Source of the DNA: Annona cherimola
Lineage: Eukaryota > Streptophyta > Magnoliopsida > Magnoliales > Annonaceae
Direction of reading: 5' to 3'
NCBI GenBank assembly: GCA_030490835.1
Contig: CM059972.1
Span: 55,409,563 to 55,473,562, forward strand
DNA length: 64,000 bases
In this document: positions 20,347-31,222 of the stretch, piece after piece
Layout of the letters: every line of letters starts with the position of its first letter
Position numbering within the stretch: the first letter of the stretch is position 1
The notes under the pieces: model-generated
Databases searched by the model: none
What the model saw: the letters and a program-made list of their open reading frames with translations, nothing else
What the model was told of the DNA's origin: nothing
Program-made: the position numbers and the translations under genes

Positions 20347-21962
20347 TGTTGGTCCCGAGTTAATGGCAAAACTCAAGAGGGGAGAGGTGAATTGGGTTCT
20401 TATAAAATTCTTTGGTAAATTAAAAACTTAACCCTTTAAAGTTTAATCCCCTTGATTGAAACAAATAAAGAGCAATGAGATAATGAAAGTAATAAAGAAA
20501 AACAGTAGGCAAGATTTATAGTGGTTCGGGCAACCTTTCCCTACTCCACTCTTCCAAGCTCACACACCGTTGGACTTGGGTTCTACTATGTATTCCGCGA
20601 ATACACTTAGAGTCTCCGCTCTCTTCTAGATTCTAGCTCTAGGGGGTATATACAATCAGAGCCTATGCTCTCTTCTAGATTCTAGTTCTAGGAGGCTTAT
20701 ACAATTGACACAAGTAGATGATGAGTTACACTCCAATCACAACTCTACTTGCAACGTCTTGGTTTGATGCACCAAACTTAAACCAAGCACCAAAAACAAA
20801 CAATAATGTAAGAATAAGGAAGATCTACACTTTACTGAGTTGTGTAGGCAAGTTTCAGCTTGAGGAAGAATCTGTAGAAGCAACCGGTTGTGTTTCGTTG
20901 AATCTACTTGTAACTTTGAAGCTTGTTCTTCCTTTGAAAGTGTATAGATCACTCAAATTTAGAGAAAAGCAAATAAGAACTCTTGCTTGCACTTCTTTCC
21001 TCTCTTTAGACTCTATCTTGTGTATATTCACGTTTGCTTGAGTGTCTATTTATAGAGGAGGGAAGAATTTGAACGTTATACAAGTGGTTGGCGCGCAATA
21101 AATGTTCCAACGTTCGAAAATTCAAACGTTACTTTCCCCAGTCGCAGGTGGAGTCGACTTCGTCTGCGACTTCGCCTGCTCTCCGGTTTCCAAGTCTGAG
21201 TTCTGGGTCGACTTGGTTTCAGACTTGGTCTCAAGTCGATTTCAGAGTCGACTTGGGGTGCGACTTGACCTCAAGTCGATCTTGGAGTCGACTTGGGTTG
21301 CGACTTGACCAATTCTTGTGCCAAATCAGTTTGATCCTTGTTTGATTCTCCTCTAGCTTGCTTAGTTTCTTTCCTTTCAATTATTTTCATTCTGGATTGA
21401 CTTCATATTTTGTAAACCTTGTGAATTTTGAAGAGCTTGAAAACTTGTATGCACCTTTTTGTATTAGTCTTCATCTTGAAATGAGCTTGAATCTGTGTCT
21501 TGAACTTTGAAAACCTCAAGTCGATTTCGGGGTCGACTTCGTCTGCGACTTCGCCCAAGTCGCAAGCCGGAGTCGACTTCGACTGCGACTTCGGTATGTT
21601 CTGTCCCAAAATCAACGCTGGAAGGAACTATGCATCTTCAAGTCGATACTGGAGTCGACTTCGTCTGCGACTTGGCTTTCAAGTCGCAAGTGGAGTCGAC
21701 TTGGCCTGCGACTTCAGTTGTTCACCTTCAAAATTCAAATCTGTCCTTCAGGTTCCGTTTGAAGTCGAATGTGGAGTCGACTTCGGGATCGACTTCACCC
21801 TAAGTCGAAGTCTGAGTCGACTTGGAAATCGACTTGGCTAATTTCATTCCTTAAGACATTCAACACATTCATTAGTAATCATTTATACTCAAATTTAACT
21901 TTGTTAATATCAAAACTTATGCTTTGGTCAATTTTGTTTTGTTTTAACTATTGTTTCCAACA
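20347..21962 (-). repeat. 5' LTR of the Sirevirus
   Basis: This 1616-bp LTR is about 43 bases shorter than its partner, mainly because one GTCGAC unit (about 40 bases) is missing near 21173. The arrays are at 21139-21305 and 21518-21840, and the TATA box is at 21045-21054. Confidence 0.93.
21045..21054 (-). promoter_or_regulatory. TATA box of the 5' LTR (element promoter)
   Basis: The minus strand reads TATAAATAGA, followed in element sense by ACTCAAGCAAACG. Transcription would start about 30 bases further on. Both GTCGAC arrays lie upstream, so they are in U3. Confidence 0.7.
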
Positions 21963-21998
21963 TTATACTGGGTATATTTGAAATTAAAAAAATACTTA

Positions 21999-22263
21999 GG
22001 GTGTGTTTAGGAATGAATAAAACTTTTGATGAATAGTTTGGGAGAATAAAAGTTGTCAAATAATGTATATGATAAGGGTAATGATGAGAAGTAAAGAAGA
22101 TAAAGTTAAAATAGATAGGTTAGTTATATGGGTAGTTATATAAAAATGATTGAAAAGTAGGGTAATTGTATAGGAAAATGTAAAAAAATAATTGAAAAAT
22201 ATGATAATCGTGGAGAGTGAAAAGTTTTAGATTGAAAAGTTTTAACTTTTGCTAAACACACCC
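21999..22263 (+). mobile_element. Tourist-like MITE 1 (265 bp)
   Basis: It begins GGGTGTGTTTAGGAATG and ends in the inverted AAACACACCC, flanked by TTA on both sides (21996-21998 and 22264-22266). A TTA duplication with GGGTGTGTTT ends is typical of PIF/Harbinger-derived Tourist elements. There is no coding sequence. Confidence 0.85.
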
Positions 22264-22266
22264 TTA

Positions 22267-23132
22267 GTAAGTATATGCGAAAGTTTTTAAATTTAGTAGT
22301 TATATTTGTAATTGAGGGCAAATGCACTGGCTATATTTGAAATTAAATAATGCTCCTTTTAGGCAGCCCATGGGCTTTTAGTTGGGCAATTAAGGTCAAG
22401 GCCGAATCAATCTAATCAATCGGAGCCGTTGAAACTAATTTTCGTCCATCTACAATTTTTTCCAACGTTCTTCAAGGCCTTGGTGGTTATGAATAAGCAC
22501 TAGTCAACGGCTAGATGATTGTTAGCATGGTCACACGAGCAGACGATAAACGGCTTTGGTATTTTACGTGTGTGCACACGCGGTTTTTGGAAATGCTGTT
22601 TAAAACCTGGGCGGCAACCACATTGGCTGCTCGTATGGGAAGGCAAGCTGCTATTGGTTGAATGACGTGGCCGCAACAAAAAAAAAAAAAAAGAAAACAC
22701 ACCAGAGAACGCGCGCTTACATATCTTCTCAAGCCGCACACCATTTTTATTCTCATTCTTGTCTATTATTGGAAAATCTAAACCGTTGAATTTATTTTAA
22801 TTTATTTTTATAATGTTTAGAGTAAAATTGATTTGAAGAAAGTAGGATGCTATTCTCGTTTATACTCCCAAAGAAAATGACTCGTAGCGTTAGTTTCATG
22901 CACACGATTTTTCTCCTCTCCGCGTGATTTCCTAGCGGCTTCGTTTTTCCTACTTTTCCATCCATCGCCGTTCGTGACTAGCAATCTTTTCCTATGGAAT
23001 TTTGAACTGCACCCCCCAAACCGTTAAAATAACACACATCACAAATTCACAATAAATAACCCTTGTTCTCTTCGTGTCAATGCATCGTTTTGTTTTGTTT
23101 TATTTTGTTTTGTTTTTTTTGGTACATATTAT
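22267..23132. other. Intergenic, no gene recognised
   Basis: No supported gene is present. An A-run at 22678-22692 and a repeated GTTTT stretch near 23090-23110 are the only low-complexity features. The sequence after MITE 1 (CTATATTTGAAATTAAA at 22331) repeats the sequence just before it (21973), a short direct repeat flanking the element. Confidence 0.45.
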
Positions 23133-23411
23133 GGGTGTGTTTGGCAATATGCATAAAATGTCAAGTTAAAACTTTTTAATTAAAATTTTTTTACTCTCCA
23201 CAACTACCATATTTTTAATTATTTTTTCACATTTTTCTATACAATTACCCTACTTTTTAATCATTTCTACCAACTACCCGTACAACTAACTTATCTATTT
23301 TAAATTTATTTTCTTTACTTCTCATCATTATCCCTATCATATCACATCATTTGACAACTTTTATTCTCGAAAATTTTTCATCAAAAGTTTTATCTATTCC
23401 TAAACATACCC
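23133..23411 (-). mobile_element. Tourist-like MITE 2 (279 bp), inverted
   Basis: It is the same family as MITE 1 but in the opposite orientation. It starts GGGTGTGTTTGGCAAT and ends CCTAAACATACCC, flanked by TAT on both sides. It stands head to head with MITE 3, 36 bases away. Confidence 0.8.
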
Positions 23412-23447
23412 TATATCATCTCAACTGAAATAACAATTTAACTCTTA

Positions 23448-23726
23448 GGGTGTGTTTAGGAATGGATAAAACTTTTGATGAAAAGTCGTAGAGAGTAAAA
23501 GTTGTCAAATGATGTAATATGATAAGGTAATGATGAGGAATAAATAGGATAAGTTGAAATAGATAGGTTAGTTGTGTTGGTAGTTGTGTAGAAATGATTG
23601 AAAAGTATGGTAGTTGTATAGAAAAATGTGAAGAAATGATTAAAAAATAAGGTAGTTGTGAGGAGTGAAAAGTTTTAGATTGAAAAATTTTAACTTGACA
23701 ACTTTTACTTATTACCAAACACACCC
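23448..23726 (+). mobile_element. Tourist-like MITE 3 (279 bp)
   Basis: It starts GGGTGTGTTTAGGAATGG and ends CCAAACACACCC, flanked by TTA at 23445-23447 and 23727-23729. It has the same orientation as MITE 1. Confidence 0.85.
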
Positions 23727-23850
23727 TTAAAATATTCTTATAATTTTCTAACAAATTTTACTACACACATCTTTACTAATACCCTCACTAGTGGATACTT
23801 TCATAAAAATTTGAAAAGAATAACGCCACTACAATATAATGCAGCCGAAC

Positions 23851-25280
23851 CAATGTTGTCAGAACCGAACCGGTGATTGAACCGATAAAAGAACTGGTCT
23901 GGTTCGAACCGGTTCAACCAGTTAAGTAAACCGGTTTGAACCGATGATGTCAGCATAACGTATTTATGATGTCATAAATATGTAATTATTTTTAAATTAA
24001 TTATATGTTGGTAAGATTATATATTCATAACTCTTTTTTCGAAGAATATATTCATAACTCTTAAATCCACATATTAGACTCTAATTATCATAACAAATCA
24101 TGTAGGGAAAAATTAATTAAAAATGTTTAGAATAGATACTTTAAAAGTTAACCAACTACTCAATTAGTAATTCACGAAATTTTAAATATCATCACTATAT
24201 GATTAATATAATTTTAAAATAGCAACTTGTCCACTAAATTCAATCAGCATAATATATAATCTTAGGAAGCAATAAATTTCAACTTCCAAACTACAAAATA
24301 TAATTCTAACAGGCACATAACAGCAAAATATAATTAAAAACAACTGCGTGAATGCATAATGCATATGTATAATTTTAAATACAAATTATTATAATGCAGC
24401 AGCTAGCAAGTAGCAACATGATATCTATCAAGGCATTCCGATAAAGGTAATTAGAGAGGTCATAGCATACAGGAGCATGTGTGCAGCAGGAGCAGGGAGG
24501 TCACATCGTCACAACAGCTTCTTCTCCCATCGTCTTCCATCATCAGAGAGGACACCGGCAAAATAGACAGCATTATACGCCGAGAACTAATTGTTGCCGA
24601 GAGCTAGGATTTGCTTGGTGGTGGGAGAGCAGCAGCTGGCGTTTCCAATTTGGGGGGGGGGAATGAAAATAGGAATTGGGAAATTATGCGGCAGAGTACT
24701 AGCAGCTAGCTACATGAAGAAAGGAGCTTGGATTTTGCTGTTTCGGAAGCAGGAATCTCTATGATATTGATGGGGTTTTGTCGTTTCAAAATCAAGAAGG
24801 TCAGATTTGGGAAGCAGATAGACCAATGGCGGTCGAGCCATCGACGATAAGGAGATTGGAGGCTATGCAATCAGACGCAAGGACTGTCGCCTCTTGGAGA
24901 GGTTGAGAGGGGAGAATAATGACAACGACGGAGATCGGAGAGGATGATGGTTTCGGTGTGATACAAGGGAGTGGAGAAGAGAGCCAGCCAGCTAGGGTTG
25001 AGTTGTCGACTTCTTGATTGAAAGCAGAGGAAGGGCGGGAGCTGAATCGATTTGGGATTTTAGGGGCAAAAAATTCATGCGCGATTGCTTTCGGTATTTT
25101 CCTTCGATCAGCAAACCGGCTGAACCAAGTTCAACCGGAAATTCCGGTTTGACCGCTGTTCAAGCGGTTCGGACGGTTTAATGGAAACAAACCGAACCGG
25201 CTACATATGAATCGGACTTGAGACCGGTTCCCGGTCGAATCGGTCCGACCGGCCAATCCGGTCCAGTTCTGACAACACTG
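23851..25280. mobile_element. Non-autonomous hAT-type element, 1430 bp
   Basis: The ends are inverted: CAATGTTGTCAGAACCG on the left, and CAGTGTTGTCAGAAC when the right end is read from its outside. Flanking 8-mers AGCCGAAC and ATCTGAAC match at 6 of 8 positions, as expected for an old hAT duplication. AACCGG and CCGGTT motifs crowd both subterminal regions (23865-23945 and 25110-25265), probably transposase-binding sites. No transposase is visible. The interior at 24480-25020 is GC-richer and of unknown origin. Confidence 0.8.
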
Positions 25281-26434
25281 ATCTGAACTATTATGGTCGA
25301 AACCAGAATTGCAAGAATATGTGGCAACGTCCCGTACCACAGAGCCATTCATTCTGCCTTTTTAACTTAGAATTTATTTGCAAAAATATAAATAATCTAT
25401 TATCTTTATCAGGAGGTTTCAATTTATGATGTGAAGAATACTTTCCTTGGAAACTTATATAATTCAAAATTTTAAATGTGAGTATATAACTAGTAAGATA
25501 AATATAACATAAATCAGCTTTAAGTATGCAACTTTTATATCATAAACAAATAATAAATTGACGAATATTAAAATAATTTACATTTTAAAAAACTTTTTAA
25601 AATAAAAAAGCATAAGGGTGCATAAAAGCATAGGTTGCATCACATCATACCCTTTAAAAAAAATTCTTAAATTACGATTGGTTCTAATTTAAATTATAAA
25701 AAATTAAACTAGTTATAATATTTTTGGTGAATATTTATTTATAACATCGAAAATTACTTTGATTAGAATTTTATATATTGAAAATTTTAAATTATTAAAA
25801 TAAATGTATTAATGATTAAAATTTTGAAATTCAATATCGTTATTGATAAAATTTTCTGATATATAATTGTATAACTCTTGGAATAATAATAAAAATTAAA
25901 TATTAATGACTAATTCTAATCGATTTCATATAAACTTCTTAACTAAAAAATAGCTTCATGCAAGCATAGAAATGAAATTAGGGCACTTTCGAAATAATAA
26001 ATAAATAACTTTTGTGTTGATAAATTTAATTTACATATAAAATTATTAAACAATTTTTTTGTTACTACTTGTAAAATTATATTTCAGGTTCAAAAGTACA
26101 ATAACAATAAGAAAAAAAAAAGCGAGAAGATTTGGAGATCCGCATCATCGTCCGGATTTTGACAAACGCGTTTGTGGGACGGACATTGTATTCATACATC
26201 GCAATGCACAGAGATTTCTTGTGAACGAAGAAACCCGGCTTTCTGGCTCTGGAGTCCCGCCATCCGTTTTAAAAGCCACGACTTGCATGCTTTTCTCCCG
26301 TCGATTTCTCGCATCTTTGTAAGAACCTCTGTTTTTGCATCTTCGTCTTCTTTTCGATTTTTTTATATACTGCTTTCATTTTTTAAAAAAATTTTTTTTT
26401 GGGGGGGGGGGGGGGGGGTGGTTTTGTTCATGCG
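25281..26434 (+). promoter_or_regulatory. bZIP60 upstream region and 5' leader
   Basis: 25300-26060 is AT-rich with no gene. From about 26130 the sequence becomes GC-richer and leader-like. A CCACG half-site, part of the ER-stress element consensus, lies at 26276-26280 without a convincing CCAAT partner. Short upstream ORFs start at 26204 (6 codons) and 26287 (11 codons). An out-of-frame ATG at 26430 opens a 48-codon frame overlapping the start. The transcription start cannot be placed. Confidence 0.5.
26401..26418 (+). repeat. 18-G homopolymer just before bZIP60 start
   Basis: Eighteen consecutive G follow nine T and end 16 bases before the ATG. On RNA this could form a G-quadruplex in the leader. 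The exact length may also be a sequencing or assembly artefact. Confidence 0.8.
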
Positions 26435-28882
26435 ATGGAAAGCGCAACAGATGAAAGCATCGATTGGGAAGCATTTTTCCAATCCGTTCCGGATTCCCTC
26501 GATCTCTTTGCGGAAGGTATCGATGTCGATCTCTCTCCTCGGGTATGCCCCCGAGATTCCCCCCAAGGAAGCTTGAATGCGTCGCCCATCTCTATCTCTT
26601 CGTGGATCAATGACTTGGAACAGTTCCTTCTAGACGACGACAGTCGCGAAGCAGCAGAAAGTCAGGATTTTTGCGGAAATTTCTTTTCCGATATCGTTCC
26701 TGATTCGCGGCCTGACGGAGATGTGCCTGTTTTCGGAGGGATTCCGAGTCCGGAAGCAGAGGCGGAGGAGGAGGAGAAGGAGAAGAGCGGCATTTCCGAC
26801 GAGGATGGAGCGGCTTCGAAAGGCGAGAGCAATGGAAATGGCAGCGTTTTTGAGGAGAGAGGGCAAATCAGGGACGAAGATGAAGACGGAGAAGAAGACG
26901 AGCAGTTGAGAAAGAAACGCAGGAGGTATGAATAGCTTAGCGACCGCAGCTCTTTTACACGTAATTCGTTTACTGACTAGGTTTTTACTTTAATAGGGCT
27001 GAAATTGAGTAGTTGCGTCCTGGATTTCTTGTGGACATGTGATAAAAACTGTAAAGATACGATGATTAGTAGTATTATTATTATTGTTCTTCAATTAGGA
27101 TAACTGTAAAGATACCATTTTTATTGTTTATGTTTAAGGAGGAATTCCAATGTAATTATCCGTACTTTGGATTGATGGCAGAACCTTAGAAATTTTATTT
27201 TGATGTTGATGTGTCCTGTTGTTTCTCAGGCAGCTGAGAAATAAGGATTCTGCAATGAAGTCAAGGGAGCGGAAGAAGTTGTATGTGAGAGACCTGGAGT
27301 TGAAAAGTAGGTTTCTGGAGGGGGAATGCAAGCGCCTTGAATATGCGCTCCGTTGCTGCGTTGCTGAGAATCAGATTCTCTACCAGCGCTTGCAGATTGA
27401 GAAGGGCCTTGATGCTTCTGTGGCCAAGCAGGAGTCTGCAGTGCTCCTTAAGGGTATGAATCTTTAGATACAGATCTCACTGCTATTTCCATTAGGATGA
27501 TGGCATATTTCTTCAACTTCCTCAGCATACATGAGCTGTGCTTACTCCTAGCAAGATCAGGTGCTTTCCGATCTTAACTGCATGCGGCGCATGCCTGTCA
27601 AAGCACTAATTTGCTGTAAGAGAGGGCTCTGCATGGGGCTGCATTGTAGGGGTTTAAAAAGTGAAACGACCTCACAGCAGTGAGGAAGATGCTACCTCAC
27701 GTCCTTATACGCCATCCTTTCCCCTTCCCAGAATCATCCAAACCATGTCACCATATCGTGCATCGTAGGGGTTTAAAGGTTTGATGATATCTTAAAACAA
27801 ACTCATATCCCCGAAGAACATGCTAGATCGTATCTTCATATGCCATCCCTTAACCATAATCTAAACCAATGTCCAATACCATTGAATGCATTGTAGGAAT
27901 GAAGGGGCTGATTGATATCTTGAAGAAAACTCAAAACACTGAAGAACATGCTAGATCAAATATTCACACCTTGCCTAAAATGATCCAACCACGTCCAATA
28001 CCGTAGACTGGGCCTATTACGATCCTGATAGCAGGACACGTTAGAGCATGCTTTTCTCCTGAGGTTTGGTACCAAGTTAATTTCATCCAGTTTTAACCCC
28101 TGGAGAAGGTCTACGAGTCCTCCACAAGCCATAAGCCCACATGTCACAACTTTCACTCCGCTGATTCATATCATATAATACCTGTCCTAAAGATAGGCTG
28201 GCCGCAGGCTTCTACAACTGCTTAATGGGCCAAATTGCAGGCTCAACTTTCATTGGGAAATCTAATTGCAGCAAGCTTCTTGTTTGGACTCTTGATTTAA
28301 TAGAACGCTTAATTCTCACGCATGTCTTACGGGCTCCTATTTCTAGGTATAGTATTGTAGATTGGGCAAAAACTTGAGCTAACTTCAGAAGATATCACCT
28401 CCTATCGGCCATCAGTACAAAGAGATTCATGCTTTGGTTTAGCGTTGTGTCCTGGTCAATTCACCAGTTCATCATGTTATGTTTTCAATGGCCAAATGCA
28501 AGGCTTTATTTTCAAAATCATAGAAGCCGAGACATGCATGGTGAAATGTTTGCTGTGATTGAAACGTCTATGCAGTTAAATTCCTGGAACAGTTTGGTGA
28601 TTATGTTGTCTCTATTGTCTGCCAGAATCCCTGCCGTTGGGTTCCCTGTTTTGGCTCCTAAGCATCATGTTCCTCCTCCTGCCCGGCCTCAAACTGACAG
28701 TGGCAGTGGGAAAAGCCAGCAACGGGAGAGGAGTAGAAGGCCAGGAAGTCGTCGTGGAGGTAAGACAAGAACGAAATGAAAGATCAACGAGCGTAAGACA
28801 GGGGTTGGTACATATGAGGAGGCGGTGCAAAGCTACGAAGACAAAGATGAAGAATCTTTGTTTGCTTTCTTCTTTTGCTTGA
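26435..28882 (+). CDS. bZIP60: bZIP60, membrane-anchored ER-stress transcription factor
   Basis: Three exons, 26435-26925, 27230-27453 and 28626-28882, join to 972 nt and 323 residues. Both introns have GT..AG ends. Exon 1 starts MESATDESIDWEAFF and is acidic. The junction to exon 2 creates the basic region KKRRRQLRNKDSAMKSRERK (N-x7-R). A leucine-zipper stretch ending QILYQRLQIEKG follows. Exon 3 adds ESLPLGSLFWLLSIMFLLLP, a membrane segment at about residues 243-260, and a lumenal tail containing RRRCKATKTKMK. This layout is that of Arabidopsis bZIP60, which is held in the ER until IRE1 removes ~23 nt from its mRNA, shifting the frame and dropping the membrane segment. Here the alternative frame gives a soluble, basic tail ending at 28779. 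The start is chosen for its good context (G at -3 and +4). The frame is complete, so the gene looks functional. Confidence 0.93.
27640..28010 (+). repeat. Three degenerate ~124-bp repeats in bZIP60 intron 2
   Basis: GCATTGTAGG or GCATCGTAGG starts near 27641, 27762 and 27888. Each is followed by shared blocks (GATATCTT, GAAGAACATGCTAGATC, CCAATACC). The units are diverged. They lie wholly within intron 2 (27454-28625). Confidence 0.75.
28626..28665 (+). promoter_or_regulatory. Predicted IRE1 splice hairpin in bZIP60 mRNA
   Basis: Once intron 2 is removed, GG from exon 2 joins AAUCCC and pairs with GGGUUCC at 28639-28645. This gives a 7-bp stem with one bulged U and the loop UGCCGUU. The loop holds CCG|UUG, matching the CNG|NNG cleavage signal known for IRE1 targets (cut after 28636). 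The second loop should lie about 20-26 nt further on. The sequence there is CUCCUAAGCAUC and lacks a clear CNG. Removing 17, 20, 23 or 26 nt would all lead into the same soluble frame. Confidence 0.65.
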
Positions 28883-29547
28883 GAACTCTCACAGCCTACT
28901 GTTTCTTGCACTGTAGGAACTGGTTAGACTTATGCAGATTATGGGTATTTCAATATTATCAGCGCTGTGTGATTTTTGTTTTTATCTGCAAATTAGCCTC
29001 TTCTTGTGTTTCTTTCTTTGAACAATTTACATGCACCAGTCTCCACAGCATGTGTTCTAAAAGCTTTATTCTAAAACAAATCTTGGATGCGGAAAGCTCA
29101 AAAAACTACTAAAATCGCCAGAGGAGGCAATTGCATCACCCCTGTTCAAATTCATCCCAGTATCTTGGATGATTTATAATTTCACTTTAGATTTGAGTTT
29201 GATCAATATGCTAGTAACCGCCTATGAAATCTCAATCAGTTGGGATACTATACTGATGGATGGACTTCAGAGTGCTGGAGCGATGGCCTTCCAAGCAACA
29301 TGACCTCCATCTTATAGTTGGTTGTTTTGTTGGCTCTCTTAATGAGAGCTTACGCCAGCAATTAGATTAATAACATGTAGGATATTTGGGATCCTTGTAT
29401 AACTACGTAGAAAAAGTAATGAAAATTCGCATTATCAAGAAGCTTGTTTAGTTCGTGTACAAGGGAATCGATTCTGTGATGCACAAAATAAATAAGCTTT
29501 GTGCTTTATTTTGGCTTAAGGAAATTAAAATGTTAAATTTATCTTTA
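28883..29547 (+). other. bZIP60 3' flank and downstream spacer
   Basis: This is probably 3' UTR followed by spacer, with no further open gene. AATAAATAAG near 29485 is a possible polyadenylation signal, but the true end cannot be placed. Confidence 0.45.
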
Positions 29548-30118
29548 CATTTTTTGGTGTCTCAAACCGAGACGTAACTTTCTTATCTCAAGACCTTATT
29601 GATTGGTAAATGTGAATCAGGATTGTTGCTCCGATCACGTGGTGAGTTCTTAATTTGAACTCGTCCAAAATTTTTTTTCTTTTCAATTTATTCATCAATC
29701 GTTTCTTTACAATCAATATCATACATTGTACAAGCGGCAATACACTTGTAATACATTTCATATTTCATTTATAATATCTCATCATGCTTTTCTACAATAA
29801 CATTTACATTTCATACATACATCCATACAAGCATTGGATCATATAGAAATTATAATTCTACATAAGTTCACATATACTTCAACATATCTTGAATCTTTAA
29901 CTAGGTTATCACATTCCATTCCTTATAGCCCACATGGCTACCATCACGTACCTTTTCTTTATTATTTAAATTTGCATCATCCTGAGTTTCTCGGTACCTG
30001 TCTAAGGTTTGGGAAAACAAAACGTGAGTGACAACTCAATAAGTAAGCAGTTTATCTTTTAGGGCAAGACTTCCTTGAAAATATTTTTCTTAAACATCTT
30101 GAATACCTTTTTACTTGA

Positions 30119-30553
30119 GGACATTCATATGTCTTAAAACATAATCATGAAATCCTTATTCATAAGGACAGTTCCATGTCCTTAAACATTATCATAAACA
30201 TACATTCTTAAAATCATTTATAAGCCACATCTGGGCTTGTTAAGGCAAAACATATGCGTTTTACCTTCTTAATTAACTTTCTTTAGTCTTGTGTCAACAT
30301 TTTTAATGTTCCAAGACATTTGTATAAAGTCATCTTTTACCAGTGGGCATTCTATGTCCAAAATATTTTTCATCATAAAATTCTTTAGCCAAGAGACATT
30401 TGATGTCTCAAAATATTTTTCATATAGCTTCCTTGGCAATGGACATTCGTATGTCCTAAAACACCTTTCATTAAAACACTTTGACATTGGACATTCTCAT
30501 GTCCATAAACATTTTTCATTTAGAATCTTTAGTAATGGACATTCTTATATCCA
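30119..30553. repeat. Array of GGACAT..ATGTCC inverted motifs
   Basis: Seven short inverted repeats are visible, for example GGACATTCGTATGTCC at 30441 and GAGACATTTGATGTCTC at 30393. Units 3 to 7 (30344, 30393, 30441, 30488 and 30536) are spaced 47-49 bases. Arms stay paired in several units even where both halves changed. The overlapping open frame with repeated Gly-His-Ser is a by-product of the array. Confidence 0.85.
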
Positions 30554-31053
30554 AAAATGAGTTTGACATAAATCCTTTTCATAATCCCCGTCTTGGGGCT
30601 CGTTTATAGCAAACAAGACGTATAAAATACACAATTATTTTCATAAATGCATTTGCATAAAAACATTTCCTTTTATCCCGATTATTTATACTTTTGTGTA
30701 AAACACCCTATTTTTAGGGTAACCATATCATAAAAATTCCTTTAGGATACTTTTCATAAAAATGCTTTTATTTCCCAATCTTTGGGCTTTTCAAAAATAA
30801 AACGTAAGCAAATGCATTTCTCTCCGTCCAGTAGTGACACTTAACAAGTGATCATGCTACATTTTGGAAGAGAATCCTTAACAACACGCTAACCTGGCGG
30901 CTGTCCTGTCATCCTGCTCCTATCTCAGGGAGGGCGCCGCTGGCCTCCTGCCATCCCTTAGCGACTTGGCCATATGTAGAGTGGGTCCCGGCCATCCCGA
31001 CCGTGCTCTACAACCGGCCTATTCCTTGTACTGGTGCGCCATACATTATCTTG

Positions 31054-31222
31054 ACGGACCGCAGTCTGTTTGGTTTAAAAAACCACAGACCGCAGCCCGT
31101 GTCCTTTTAAACCGGGATCACAGTCCGTAGTCTGCATCTATACTCGAAAAACATTATAGACCAAAGTCTATATTTTTTTTAAAAATCATTTTTGAAAACA
31201 CATCACAGACCGCAGTCCGTGT
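31054..31222. repeat. Array of GACCGCAGTC-type inverted motifs
   Basis: Five imperfect palindromes lie at 31054, 31085, 31120, 31156 and 31205, such as ACGGACCGCAGTCTGT and ATAGACCAAAGTCTAT, spaced 31-49 bases. They are within the same solo LTR, about 500 bases from the GGACAT array. Confidence 0.8.

Larger units (their letters stand above)
10981..21962 (-). mobile_element. Complete copia retrotransposon, Sirevirus type
   Basis: The 10,982-bp element reads on the minus strand. It is bounded by TGTTGG..CCAACA LTRs and flanked by a perfect 5-bp target duplication, TTATA (10976-10980 and 21963-21967). In element order it holds: 5' LTR, iMet primer site, gag with a zinc knuckle and coiled coil, protease, integrase, reverse transcriptase-RNase H (the copia order), a GTCGAC array, a pyrimidine-rich tract, an extra ORF, two polypurine tracts and the 3' LTR. 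The extra ORF after pol and the repeated polypurine tract are known Sirevirus (SIRE/Maximus) traits. A hand comparison of the LTRs finds about two dozen substitutions, mostly transitions (about 1.5%), plus one array deletion. That implies a fairly recent insertion even though gag-pol is full of stops, so the copy may have moved using proteins from another element. Confidence 0.93.

Noticed and set aside
22500..22756. Two overlapping minus-strand frames near 22500-22756
   Set aside because: They owe their length to an A-run (Phe codons on the minus strand), have no recognisable motif, and overlap each other in different frames.
30291..30560. An 89-codon frame with Gly-His-Ser repeats
   Set aside because: It is a translation of the GGACAT inverted-motif array in a solo LTR.
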